This document shows, piece after piece, positions 9,404-17,740 of a stretch of 60,853 bases of DNA (positions are counted from its first letter, which is position 1; each line of letters begins with the position of its first letter). The notes below the pieces were generated by a model. It did no database searches. It was given only the letters and a program-made list of their open reading frames with translations, and was not told the DNA's origin. Origin of the DNA: Alteromonas sp. ALT199 (GTDB lineage Bacteria; Pseudomonadota; Gammaproteobacteria; Enterobacterales; Alteromonadaceae); contig NZ_JAHHDX010000042.1 of assembly GCF_018619335.1 (NCBI RefSeq), forward strand, positions 1 to 60,853. The letters are read 5' to 3'. Both the position numbers and the translations under genes were made by a program.

Positions 9404-10408
9404 ATGGCAAATATTAGAGATGTAGCAGATAGTGCCGGCGTTTCGGTTGCTACCGTATCAAGAACACTACAACAACCTGAGCGTGTTTCTCCTAAAACAC
9501 GCAACAAGGTGATGGCTGCGGTTCAGGCTGTGGGATACAAACCTAATTTAATGGCGGTTAAGTTTCGCTCGGGTAAAAGCCACAATTTGGTGGTGCTTGT
9601 GCCCACGGTAGCGAACGTATTTTTTGCCCGTGTTATTAGCGGTATGCAGGAAGCCGCCGCAGAACTAGGTTATTCCATTTTACTTGCCAACACCCTTGGT
9701 AATAGTGAAATAGAAAGTCATTACGCCAAAATGGTCAGCACTTCACAGGCTGATGGACTTATACAATTGCGTGCACACAATCCTTTTGATGCCTCTATGG
9801 TTAACGACAACGGTCTGCTTCCCATGGTCAATGCCTGTGAAGTAATTGACGATGGTCAATACCCTGTTGTGTCGTTAGACAATCGTGCTGCAGCCAAGGC
9901 AATGACCGAACACTTAATATCGTTAGGGCATTCCCGCATCGCCATGATCAAAGGGCCAAACTCAAGCCCGCTAACCCAAGACCGGTTAGCTGGCTACCAA
10001 GACGCACTAACGCAAGCTGGTATTTCCTTTGAGGAAAACTTGCTGTTTCCAGGCGACTTTACGTTGCAGGCCGGCTACAACGCCGGTGAAACTATCGCCT
10101 GTTTGAAAGACAGACCCACCGCTGTTTTTTGTGAAAACGACGAAACCGCTATTGGTGCCATGCAAGCCTTCAAGCAAGCTAACTTGCATGTTCCAAACGA
10201 TATTTCTATGGCAGGTTTTGACGACATTGCATTCTCAGCGTTTGTTGACCCGCCACTAACTACCATTGCACAACCCGCAGAAGAGTTTGGTAGAACAGCG
10301 GTTACGCTTTTAGTGGACTTACTTAACGGAAAAATTCGCAAGGCTCCCAAAGTTATCATGCCGTTTGAACTTATTGTGCGCGAGAGTACGGGCAAAGCTT
10401 TGGGTTAA
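9404..10408 (+). CDS. LacI-family transcriptional regulator
   Basis: A 334-residue repressor of standard LacI length. The N-terminal helix-turn-helix is clear (IRDVADSAGVSVATVSRTLQ, residues 4-23) followed by the hinge helix region (NLMAVKFRSGKSHN) and a periplasmic-binding-protein-like effector domain (LVPTVANVFFARVISGMQEAA; DGLIQL; FCENDETAIGAM; SMAGFDDI). It is divergent from the sugar operon with two matching operators in the gap, so it is very probably the local repressor. It is directly followed by a third isomerase gene, likely co-transcribed. Effector unknown. Confidence 0.93.
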   Translation: MANIRDVADSAGVSVATVSRTLQQPERVSPKTRNKVMAAVQAVGYKPNLMAVKFRSGKSHNLVVLVPTVANVFFARVISGMQEAAAELGYSILLANTLGNSEIESHYAKMVSTSQADGLIQLRAHNPFDASMVNDNGLLPMVNACEVIDDGQYPVVSLDNRAAAKAMTEHLISLGHSRIAMIKGPNSSPLTQDRLAGYQDALTQAGISFEENLLFPGDFTLQAGYNAGETIACLKDRPTAVFCENDETAIGAMQAFKQANLHVPNDISMAGFDDIAFSAFVDPPLTTIAQPAEEFGRTAVTLLVDLLNGKIRKAPKVIMPFELIVRESTGKALG

Positions 10409-10462
10409 TTGATGATAGCCATGCTTCATCACCTATGTACCACTACAGAAAAGGAGCAAGCA

Positions 10463-11416
10463 GTGAATTTAAGTAAAGCAAACTTAAGCAAGACAGTAAT
10501 TTTAGACGCGGCCAGCGACATTGGCTCTGGCGTTTCTAGACGACAGTTCATTAAATACTCGTCTGGTTTATTGGCGGCTATGAGTGCTCCGGCTGTTTTG
10601 GCACATACTAGTTCGGCTAAGGGGCATGGCGGTGATAAAGGAGCAATGATGAAGGGCATGCATAATAGCGCGGTTGGCCTGCAGCTTTATACCTTAAGAG
10701 ATATTATGAAGGTAAGTGTACCAGCTACGCTTAAACTGGTCGCTGACGTAGGCTACACAGAAATGGAATTTGCAGGCTACTTTGACCATAGCGCAAAAGA
10801 GATTAAGCAACTGCTTGATGAAAACGGCCTTACTGCGCCATCGGCTCATATTCAGTTAGATGCGTTCGATACTAACCTTTCACAAATTTTAGATGACGCT
10901 CACACCGTTGGCCACAAATACTTAGTGGTGCCTTGGCTTAGCGAAGCCCAGCGCGGTACGGGTATAGCGCCTTACCAAGCCCTAGCCGATAAGCTAAATA
11001 CCATTGGTGAAGCCTGTAGGAAAGAAGGCATTACCCTTGCCTACCACAACCACGATTTCGAATTTGAAATACGCGACGGCAAAACGCCGTTAGACGTACT
11101 AATTACCCAAACCGATCCAGACATTGTTACCATGGAACTTGATTTATACTGGGCGGTAAAAGCAGGTAAAAACCCGGTTGATTATTTCAAGCAGTACCCA
11201 GGTCGATTTAAGCTTTGGCATGTGAAAGATTTGGCTGAAGACGGCAGCTTTGCTGACGTGGGCACAGGCACTATTAACTTTAAAGATATATTTGCGCACG
11301 GTAAGTTAGCTGGCATTGAACATAAATTTGTAGAGCGCGACCAAACCACCGACCGCATAGCCACTATTGAACAGGGATTTAAAGCAGTAAGCGCATTAAA
11401 TAAAGGCGTTAGCTAA
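10463..11416 (+). CDS. Secreted sugar isomerase/epimerase, Tat signal
   Basis: A TIM-barrel protein of about 317 residues. The start chosen is GTG at 10463, because AAGGAG lies exactly six bases upstream; an open frame continues 18 codons further to 10409, right after the LacI stop, but has no good ribosome site. A twin-arginine motif (VSRRQFIKYSSGLLAAM) and an AVLA cleavage site predict Tat export. Barrel motifs include AYHNHDFEFE, MELDLYWAVKAG, LWHVKDL and KFVERDQ. It is the third isomerase-type gene of the locus and the second with a Tat signal, suggesting that isomerisation takes place in the periplasm as well as inside. Confidence 0.85.
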   Translation: MNLSKANLSKTVILDAASDIGSGVSRRQFIKYSSGLLAAMSAPAVLAHTSSAKGHGGDKGAMMKGMHNSAVGLQLYTLRDIMKVSVPATLKLVADVGYTEMEFAGYFDHSAKEIKQLLDENGLTAPSAHIQLDAFDTNLSQILDDAHTVGHKYLVVPWLSEAQRGTGIAPYQALADKLNTIGEACRKEGITLAYHNHDFEFEIRDGKTPLDVLITQTDPDIVTMELDLYWAVKAGKNPVDYFKQYPGRFKLWHVKDLAEDGSFADVGTGTINFKDIFAHGKLAGIEHKFVERDQTTDRIATIEQGFKAVSALNKGVS

Positions 11417-11479
11417 CGCTTTTTACCTTGCCGTGGTTATAATGGGCACATAGCAAAGCATCATAATAGTAGTAATTTT

Positions 11480-11803
11480 ATGAGTGAACTTTTCAGTGCC
11501 CTTTCTCGCGCATTAAGCCCCTATTACACCGAAATGAGCATTATGCTTATGGCCACAATTTTGGTGGTGTATGGCGACCTGATTAACGGCCATGTAAAAC
11601 GCATACTGGCACCTTATCACTTTATTATTCGCGTTAGTTTGTTTGTAGTGCTGTGTGCCTTTGGCTATGGTGCACTAACCTTGTACGGCGGCCCCTTTTT
11701 GAAACACACCCTAGCCTACTTGCCTTGGCAGTACCAAGGAGCAGGCTATGTGGCATCATTTCTGTTGATTGGCTTTTTGGCTGAAAGGCGTAGGTATGTT
11801 TGA
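11480..11803 (+). CDS. DUF3392 family small membrane protein
   Basis: A 107-residue protein with three hydrophobic segments (about residues 20-36, 48-68 and 84-100) and an ending of GFLAERRRYV. The pattern matches DUF3392, a family found in Vibrio, Shewanella and Alteromonas whose function is not known. It stands alone, converging on the large hybrid sensor gene, and has no evident role in the sugar locus. Confidence 0.8.
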   Translation: MSELFSALSRALSPYYTEMSIMLMATILVVYGDLINGHVKRILAPYHFIIRVSLFVVLCAFGYGALTLYGGPFLKHTLAYLPWQYQGAGYVASFLLIGFLAERRRYV

Positions 11804-11830
11804 TAAGCCTTATTGCCGTGCATCGAAAGA

Positions 11831-14800
11831 CTAAGCGACTGTTTTACTATATTGCTCTATGTACTTTTTAGGTGGTAGATGCATGACCTTTTTAAACGAG
11901 GTAGAAAAGTACGCAGCTGTTCCAAAACCCACGTCTAGACATGTATCTAAAATGCTATTTCCTTTTAGCAGCAGTGGTATAGATTTTTCGATTCTAAAGC
12001 GCGACAGAAACTCGCTGAAATTGTAGTCGAACAACTCAGACATCCTTCGATTTAAACTTCTTGGGCTTATCAATAACTGGGAAGCAGCTTGATCTCTATT
12101 GAATGCTTCATCTTGATAGTTCTTCTCAAGAACAGCGATGAAGTTTAGATAGAATGCCATATCCTTCTCGTTATCAAATTCTGGAATTATTAAGCACCCG
12201 AATTTGAAAACGGGAAGCGCACTTTCATCTTCTTCTTTTTCTTTTGCTTCTCTGACCGACAATAAGTGTTCAACACGCAGTATTATTTCTTCATTTGAGG
12301 CTGGCTTTGCTAAGAAGTAATCGACCTTTTCCTCTAGCGCTGCTTTCTCCAGTTCAGCTCCGGTTTCAGCAGTGAGCATTAATATCGGAATGTTTGCGTA
12401 GCTAGAGTTTTGGCGAATAACCTTAGTTAAACCAAGCCCATCCATTTCGTGCATCATTTGGTCTGTTATGACTAAGTCTACTAGGTAATGTTGCATGACG
12501 TCTAAAGCTTGCACGCCATTTCGCGCAACCAAACAGCGATACTTATTGGATAACAGGTCGAAAAGATAGGAACGAAATTCTCTATTGTCATCAACAATTA
12601 ATAGTGATTTCTTATTAGCTAGAGCACTTGTTGGCGACAGATTCTCAGCCTGAGCATTCACAAAAGCAATATCATCGACAGGCAGCGTAACGATTACTTT
12701 CGTCCCCACACCTTTTTGACTTTGAAGAGCGATATCTCCTTGATTCAGCTCTACTAAGGTTTGAACAGTTGCTAGACCAACACCTTCGCCTTCTAGTTTT
12801 GTATTACCTCTCGTAAATCTCTCAAAAACCTTATTCTGAAGATTGTCTTCAATCCCTTCTCCATCGTCACTTACAGTAACTTTAAGCACTTTGCTATCTT
12901 GTACCGCACTCACTTTTATAGTGCCAAGCTCTGGTGTAAATTTGATAGCGTTCTGCACTAAGTTAGCTAAGATTTTTTCTAGGCTACCGCTAATGAGCGA
13001 CACCTCTTTTTTCATCTTTATCCGAACTTCTAAATTTTGCCTTTTTTGTTTAGCTAAAGGCTCAAGAGATAAAACAATAAAGCGAATATTTTCAGGCGAA
13101 TATAACTTGTAGTAATCTTCCGCTTTCAAGGCTGTGGGAACATCTTGGCTCATTTGGTCAATTAACTGCTCAACTCTTTTCATGTTGTCTTGAACACAGA
13201 CTAATTCTTTGCGCGTGCCCTTATCTGCATCAGAAATTTTTTCTAACGAACCGTTAATCACTTGAATAGGCGTTCGAAGTTCAGAGGTGATTTGGTTGAT
13301 GAAACGCTCTTTACTACGCAGCATTTTTTCGAACTTTGAATGCCCATCTGTAATTTCATAACGAGTTAGATGTGCGTATAAATTGGTGGTTTTGAATCTT
13401 TCATAAAGCTTACTTGCTATACCCACCATCCATAAGTAAAAAAGCAATATGACGATAGACGGATATAAAATGAAGCCCCATTTAGAAGCCCAGAAAGGCG
13501 GAGCTATATCAAACTTTATAGTCAATCCATTTGAAGTATCTCTATTGTCGCTGCTAATTACATTAAGCGTGTGTGTACCAAAGCCCAAGTCACCTAAAGT
13601 TAAACTCATTGATGTTTTGTTATGTGAGAACCAAGCATTATCGTCTAATTTGAACTCAATCCCCTCGCTCTTGCTATAAACATCACTATCGACAAAATTA
13701 AAGGTAATCTCTTTGAAATCGCTGTCGAAGTTGAAATTGAGGCTTTCAGGGAAGTGAAGCTCGTTCTGTCCTTTTTTATCATTCCATTTAATGAGCGTTA
13801 GAACAGTAGTTTCTACTTCAGTGGATAGATCTTTAAGACTTTGTATTAATTTCTTTTCATCGAGCAAGTAACTGTATTTATCCCCTTTGACTAACACTTT
13901 TGTGCGCAGTTCTTCAAAGCTTCTGTACTCAAAGTCTGTATCAAAAAGACCAAACTGCATGTCTACATTAAAAGCTGACTCGCTTGACCGAGGTTTTATG
14001 AAAAGCCCCATATTTGAGGCCACCCATAGATTACCGCTCTCAGTAACCATAGCCCCGCGAATAAACCTTAGTTCACTTAGCCCCTGAATAAATGAAGAGT
14101 TGACCGAGCCACTCTTCTTATCGATTTCTTTTAAACCTGCACCAGATGTACATAGCAAATAAACGTTTTCAAACTCAATTAAACACTGAAGTCCAAACCA
14201 ATTCCCTTCGTCCGAGCTAATTGTTCGCCAGTTAAATTTAGACAACTGAAAGTGCACATTATCAAACACATCAAAAGCAGCTAGCTCACCACCACTTAAC
14301 AAAGCGCCATAAACAATTTTACGAGGAGCTTTGATGGTGTCTTTTATGGCTTCATTCACTAAATAATAGTAGTTGGCGCTAACCCCATCATCGAAGTAAA
14401 AATAGAAAGCGTCTTTATTGACTTGAATAAAATGGATGAAATCACTTCTACACAGTTCCAATGGATTTAAACCTGCTAACCGAGCAAAAATTTCTTCTTT
14501 GTGTGACGTACAATGGGCGACTTTATTTTTTACTAGAGTTTTCTCAGTTAGCTCCCCACTATTTTCATTTAAAGTAAATAGACCATTTTCAATTCTGACC
14601 AATGTTTCCGTTTCGTCGATAGCAGATTTCTGAATATTTTCTCTTAGAGCGTTCCCGTTAAGCGATACTAGGTTTGTCGACAACTTTGTTTTGGGTAAAG
14701 AAATTAAGCCCAATTGAGATGAAGCAATAAGCATTGAATCATAAGGACCAACCGCAATTTTGGTTATAGAGCGAATCGCCTCAGATGTAAGCACTGGGTT

Positions 14801-15673
14801 CATAAAGGGAGGCGTTGAAAGCTTCTCGTTTTCTAAAATTAATAGCCTCCCATCCGAAACCCAAACTTTGTTATCTTCTGTTTTAATTATATCGTTTATA
14901 TAAGTACCACTAATTCCCTCGGTAGGAATATATCGCTCTTTGTTGCCAAATATGTAAAGTCCCTCTGGACCTCCAATGTATAGCTCTTTATCGATCACCT
15001 TGATAAACGTCGCACTAGATAGCAACGGTAATTTGTCTCTTAGTTTATACTCTTCCACATTACCTGCCGTTTCTGAGATTGAGACGTAACCTTTGTCTGA
15101 AGCTATATGCACGTTACTTTTTTCAGAGAAAAGAGAGTAAACACCATTTAACTTTAAAGCTGCCAATTGGGAGCTTAACTTGGTTGAATGACTTGATTGT
15201 CTATTCACTTGTATAACATCGTCGATGACAGAAAAATAAAAGTTTGTGGAAGTCATTGTCATGGCCCAAACAGAGCGTGACCACTTTCTATCGGCAAATA
15301 GCTGCTTTGCTTCTTTGGTTTTCAAATTAATTTCGAAAATACCCACGCCATATTCGACAACCCACAAACTAGCGCCAATCAAGTGAATATCAGAGATGAT
15401 ACCCGTAGCATTACTGGTCGTGTTGAATTTTAAACGCTCGGACTCCTTCCCAATTACTTCGAACACACCATTTTCCGCGGCTACATAAACCACCTTGTTT
15501 GATACCTCCATATCGCGGATAACGCCCGAAGGAATCCCGCCGAAGGTGGTCCTCCCTTCTAAATTCACACCTATGGCTTGGCCCGTTTTTGGAAGAAAAA
15601 TCAAATAGACAAGGAAAATTAGGACATAAGAATGAGTCTTCAGTCGATATCGATGAACTGTCTCAGTAGTCAT
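11831..15673 (-). CDS. Hybrid sensor/response regulator with AraC output, phospho-acceptor His missing
   Basis: A 1280-residue one-protein signalling system. Order: N-terminal membrane anchor or signal (about residues 14-32), a long beta-propeller sensor (Reg_prop type) to about 640, a Y_Y_Y beta-sandwich to about 725, a membrane segment near 733-752, a histidine-kinase core (about 780-1020), a receiver (about 1045-1160) and an AraC-type helix-turn-helix (about 1180-1275). ATP-site boxes look intact (NLVQNAIKF, DDGEGI, GEGVGLAT) and the receiver Asp is present (VITDQMM, D1071). The H-box, however, reads QITSELRTP where SHELRTP is expected: residue 797 is Ser (codon 13283-13285). Autophosphorylation there is not possible, so the protein probably signals differently. 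It is divergent from a small leader-type peptide gene. Confidence 0.9.
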   Translation of the reverse strand: MTTETVHRYRLKTHSYVLIFLVYLIFLPKTGQAIGVNLEGRTTFGGIPSGVIRDMEVSNKVVYVAAENGVFEVIGKESERLKFNTTSNATGIISDIHLIGASLWVVEYGVGIFEINLKTKEAKQLFADRKWSRSVWAMTMTSTNFYFSVIDDVIQVNRQSSHSTKLSSQLAALKLNGVYSLFSEKSNVHIASDKGYVSISETAGNVEEYKLRDKLPLLSSATFIKVIDKELYIGGPEGLYIFGNKERYIPTEGISGTYINDIIKTEDNKVWVSDGRLLILENEKLSTPPFMNPVLTSEAIRSITKIAVGPYDSMLIASSQLGLISLPKTKLSTNLVSLNGNALRENIQKSAIDETETLVRIENGLFTLNENSGELTEKTLVKNKVAHCTSHKEEIFARLAGLNPLELCRSDFIHFIQVNKDAFYFYFDDGVSANYYYLVNEAIKDTIKAPRKIVYGALLSGGELAAFDVFDNVHFQLSKFNWRTISSDEGNWFGLQCLIEFENVYLLCTSGAGLKEIDKKSGSVNSSFIQGLSELRFIRGAMVTESGNLWVASNMGLFIKPRSSESAFNVDMQFGLFDTDFEYRSFEELRTKVLVKGDKYSYLLDEKKLIQSLKDLSTEVETTVLTLIKWNDKKGQNELHFPESLNFNFDSDFKEITFNFVDSDVYSKSEGIEFKLDDNAWFSHNKTSMSLTLGDLGFGTHTLNVISSDNRDTSNGLTIKFDIAPPFWASKWGFILYPSIVILLFYLWMVGIASKLYERFKTTNLYAHLTRYEITDGHSKFEKMLRSKERFINQITSELRTPIQVINGSLEKISDADKGTRKELVCVQDNMKRVEQLIDQMSQDVPTALKAEDYYKLYSPENIRFIVLSLEPLAKQKRQNLEVRIKMKKEVSLISGSLEKILANLVQNAIKFTPELGTIKVSAVQDSKVLKVTVSDDGEGIEDNLQNKVFERFTRGNTKLEGEGVGLATVQTLVELNQGDIALQSQKGVGTKVIVTLPVDDIAFVNAQAENLSPTSALANKKSLLIVDDNREFRSYLFDLLSNKYRCLVARNGVQALDVMQHYLVDLVITDQMMHEMDGLGLTKVIRQNSSYANIPILMLTAETGAELEKAALEEKVDYFLAKPASNEEIILRVEHLLSVREAKEKEEDESALPVFKFGCLIIPEFDNEKDMAFYLNFIAVLEKNYQDEAFNRDQAASQLLISPRSLNRRMSELFDYNFSEFLSRFRIEKSIPLLLKGNSILDTCLDVGFGTAAYFSTSFKKVMHLPPKKYIEQYSKTVA

Positions 15674-15745
15674 ATCTTACATCCCTGTATAACGTGTAAT
15701 TTTTAATTGCTCACAAGAGCAGGAAGATTAAAAAAAGGAAGGGAC

Positions 15746-15901
15746 ATGAATATCGAACAAAAAACAAACATGCAAGAGTTGACTGAGGAAGACTATACTA
15801 AAGTATATGCAGGGACTAACGTCTCATTATTGGATGGAGGTTATTATTTTATTTTACCAATAGGACCGATAAAACCCAAAAAACCAGATGTGGATAGATG
15901 A
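15746..15901 (+). CDS. 51-residue peptide with double-glycine-like leader
   Basis: A small gene with a strong ribosome site (AAGGAAGGG six bases or so before the ATG). The peptide begins MNIEQKTNMQELTEEDYTKV and continues YAG, after which the remaining 28 residues are rich in Gly, Pro, Tyr and Lys (GGYYFILPIGPIKPKKP). The ELTEEDYTKVYAG block resembles the ELSxxELxxVxGG leaders of bacteriocin-like and other ribosomally made peptides exported by peptidase-containing ABC transporters; here the final pair is Ala-Gly. No such transporter or modification enzyme is in the window. It is divergent from the hybrid AraC-type regulator, from which it is separated by 72 bases. Coding is well supported; the peptide function is unknown. 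Confidence 0.68.
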   Translation: MNIEQKTNMQELTEEDYTKVYAGTNVSLLDGGYYFILPIGPIKPKKPDVDR

Positions 15902-15904
15902 CAT

Positions 15905-16423
15905 CTAAACCAACAACCACTGCATCCCAGCATTTTCGGCGGCTTGCTGGTCATAAATAAAGTCGCCTACATACAGGCAGTTTTCAGGTTTAAGCTGCCA
16001 TGTATTCGCCACCATAAATAATGCGGTTGGATCGGGCTTGGCTGGGGCATCTTCGCGGGTTAGCACGTAATCGATGGGTATACCGTTATTAGCTACTTTA
16101 ATAGCGGTAGCTTGGCGGCAGTTGCGAGTAACTATTGCCATGGGTAAGTTGTGGGCCTGCACTTTCTCTACCATGGCTTTGCCTATGGCTAGCCATTTTG
16201 CATTCTGTGCATCCTCTAGTTCATGCTGCAAAATAGTGCGGTGTGCATTCGCTTTGGTTTCGGCGCAGTTAAGGGCATCAACAAAGGTAAGAATATCTTC
16301 GTCTTGTGGGCAACCTATGTCAGCGCGCATTTGCGTGAAATTAAGGCTCGACTCTACCAAGGTGCCGTCTAAATCGAATATTACACCTTTTATGCCGCTT
16401 AAGTTCATCTGCTCAATACTCAC
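15905..16423 (-). CDS. HAD-superfamily hydrolase (phosphoglycolate phosphatase-like)
   Basis: A 172-residue protein with all four HAD motifs: DLDGTLVES (motif I, residues 17-25), a TRN motif II (AIVTRNCRQA), the lysine of PAKPDPTA (motif III) and GDFIYDQQAAENAG (motif IV). The cap region between motifs I and II is short. Expected to act as a small-molecule phosphatase in the cytoplasm; substrate unknown. It is convergent with the small leader-type peptide gene, separated by 3 bases. Confidence 0.88.
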   Translation of the reverse strand: MSIEQMNLSGIKGVIFDLDGTLVESSLNFTQMRADIGCPQDEDILTFVDALNCAETKANAHRTILQHELEDAQNAKWLAIGKAMVEKVQAHNLPMAIVTRNCRQATAIKVANNGIPIDYVLTREDAPAKPDPTALFMVANTWQLKPENCLYVGDFIYDQQAAENAGMQWLLV

Positions 16424-16698
16424 GGTTTTCTAGCCCTTTCACTTCAGTAATATTCTAGAGACTCGATTAACGCTCACCTAAAATAGTTCAGCGCGGTCTC
16501 GCTCCTTTTTTGTTATCCATATAATGCCACGAAAGCCCTTCAGCTTCTGTTACGTTTGCTTAAGGCTATGATGTTTTGGCTAAAAACTAACTGAATGATT
16601 TAAGTTTACGCCAACTACACCTTGCATTAGCATAGCCGCTCTTTTTGGCAGACTAGGCTTTGCCCTTCTCATTTATTCATATTGTTAACAGGTAATTT

Positions 16699-17592
16699 AT
16701 GGGTGTTTTTGCTGCGCTAGGTACTGCGCTTTGTTGGGCAATTGCTGCGCGCTTATTCCGTGGTACGGGTAACGCGTTTTCGCCGCTTACTATGAACTTT
16801 TGGAAAGGTTTAATTTCAATTGCCATTTTGGCCGTTGTGCTACTTTTCGTTCAGCCAACTGGGCTTACCACCAGCGCAGTGTTGTGGCTATTGCTTAGCG
16901 GCCTAATAGGCATAGGCATTGGCGACACCTGTTTCTTTAAAGCCCTACAGAGCATTGGCGATAGCCAAGCGGTACTGGTTGCCGAAACCCTTGCGCCTTT
17001 ATTTACCGCACTTTTTGCTATGGCCTTTATTGGCGAATGGATTACCTGGCAGCAGTGGGTTGGCGTAGCAGTAGTTTTATTCTCGGTAGATATGGTCATA
17101 AAGGCACGTAAACGCAGCACTACTCATGTGTTTGCTACCAGTGGTTATTTATATGGTGTTGGGGCAGCGTTGTGTCAGGCAATCGGAGCAGTAGTAAGCC
17201 GCGACATTTTAAGCGCCGGTGAAATTGATGCTGCAAGTGCAGCATTTTTGCGATTAGTAGGCGGTATGGCCTTTGTGATACCGCTTATAGCCTTAACCAA
17301 AACCCGCTATATGCCTGTTATTAATTACCAAAGCGACAGCGGAAAACGAGTGTGGCCCGCTTTTGTGTTGGCCACGCTACTTGGCACTACTGCCGCTATC
17401 TACTTACAAATGTTTGCGTTCGCTTATGCCAAAGCCGCCGTTGTTCAAACGTTAATTGCCACAAGTGCGTTAATGTCGTTAGGGGTAGCCTGGGTGCTTG
17501 GTGAAAAAGCGACAAAAGCCACCATTGCATGGTCTGCCGTTGCCTTAGTCGGGGTCGCCATTTTGGTAAGTTTTGGGTCGCCTGTGCATTAG
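16699..17592 (+). CDS. EamA/DMT-family transporter
   Basis: A 297-residue membrane protein with ten predicted hydrophobic helices arranged as two EamA repeats (about residues 2-140 and 150-292). Motifs typical of the drug/metabolite transporter superfamily include the GIGDTCFFKALQSIG segment and the ALFAMAFIGEWITWQQWVG end of repeat one. Likely exports or imports a small metabolite; cargo unknown. Starts at ATG with AGG seven bases upstream. The 275 bases before it hold no gene. Confidence 0.9.
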   Translation: MGVFAALGTALCWAIAARLFRGTGNAFSPLTMNFWKGLISIAILAVVLLFVQPTGLTTSAVLWLLLSGLIGIGIGDTCFFKALQSIGDSQAVLVAETLAPLFTALFAMAFIGEWITWQQWVGVAVVLFSVDMVIKARKRSTTHVFATSGYLYGVGAALCQAIGAVVSRDILSAGEIDAASAAFLRLVGGMAFVIPLIALTKTRYMPVINYQSDSGKRVWPAFVLATLLGTTAAIYLQMFAFAYAKAAVVQTLIATSALMSLGVAWVLGEKATKATIAWSAVALVGVAILVSFGSPVH

Positions 17593-17740
17593 CAATTTAA
17601 GCACTGAATTAGCGTTCTGTTTGTTCTTTTACCCAAATAAAAACTAGAACGAACTAAAAAGCGGCAACTTTCGAATGTCACTAGTAGTAGTTCGCTTTCC
17701 AAATAGATATTATTAGAAAAAAGCTAAAACACTATCACCC

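Noticed and set aside
10409..10462. Start of the third isomerase right after the LacI stop
   Set aside because: No ribosome site there, while AAGGAG stands six bases before the GTG at 10463, just ahead of the Tat signal.
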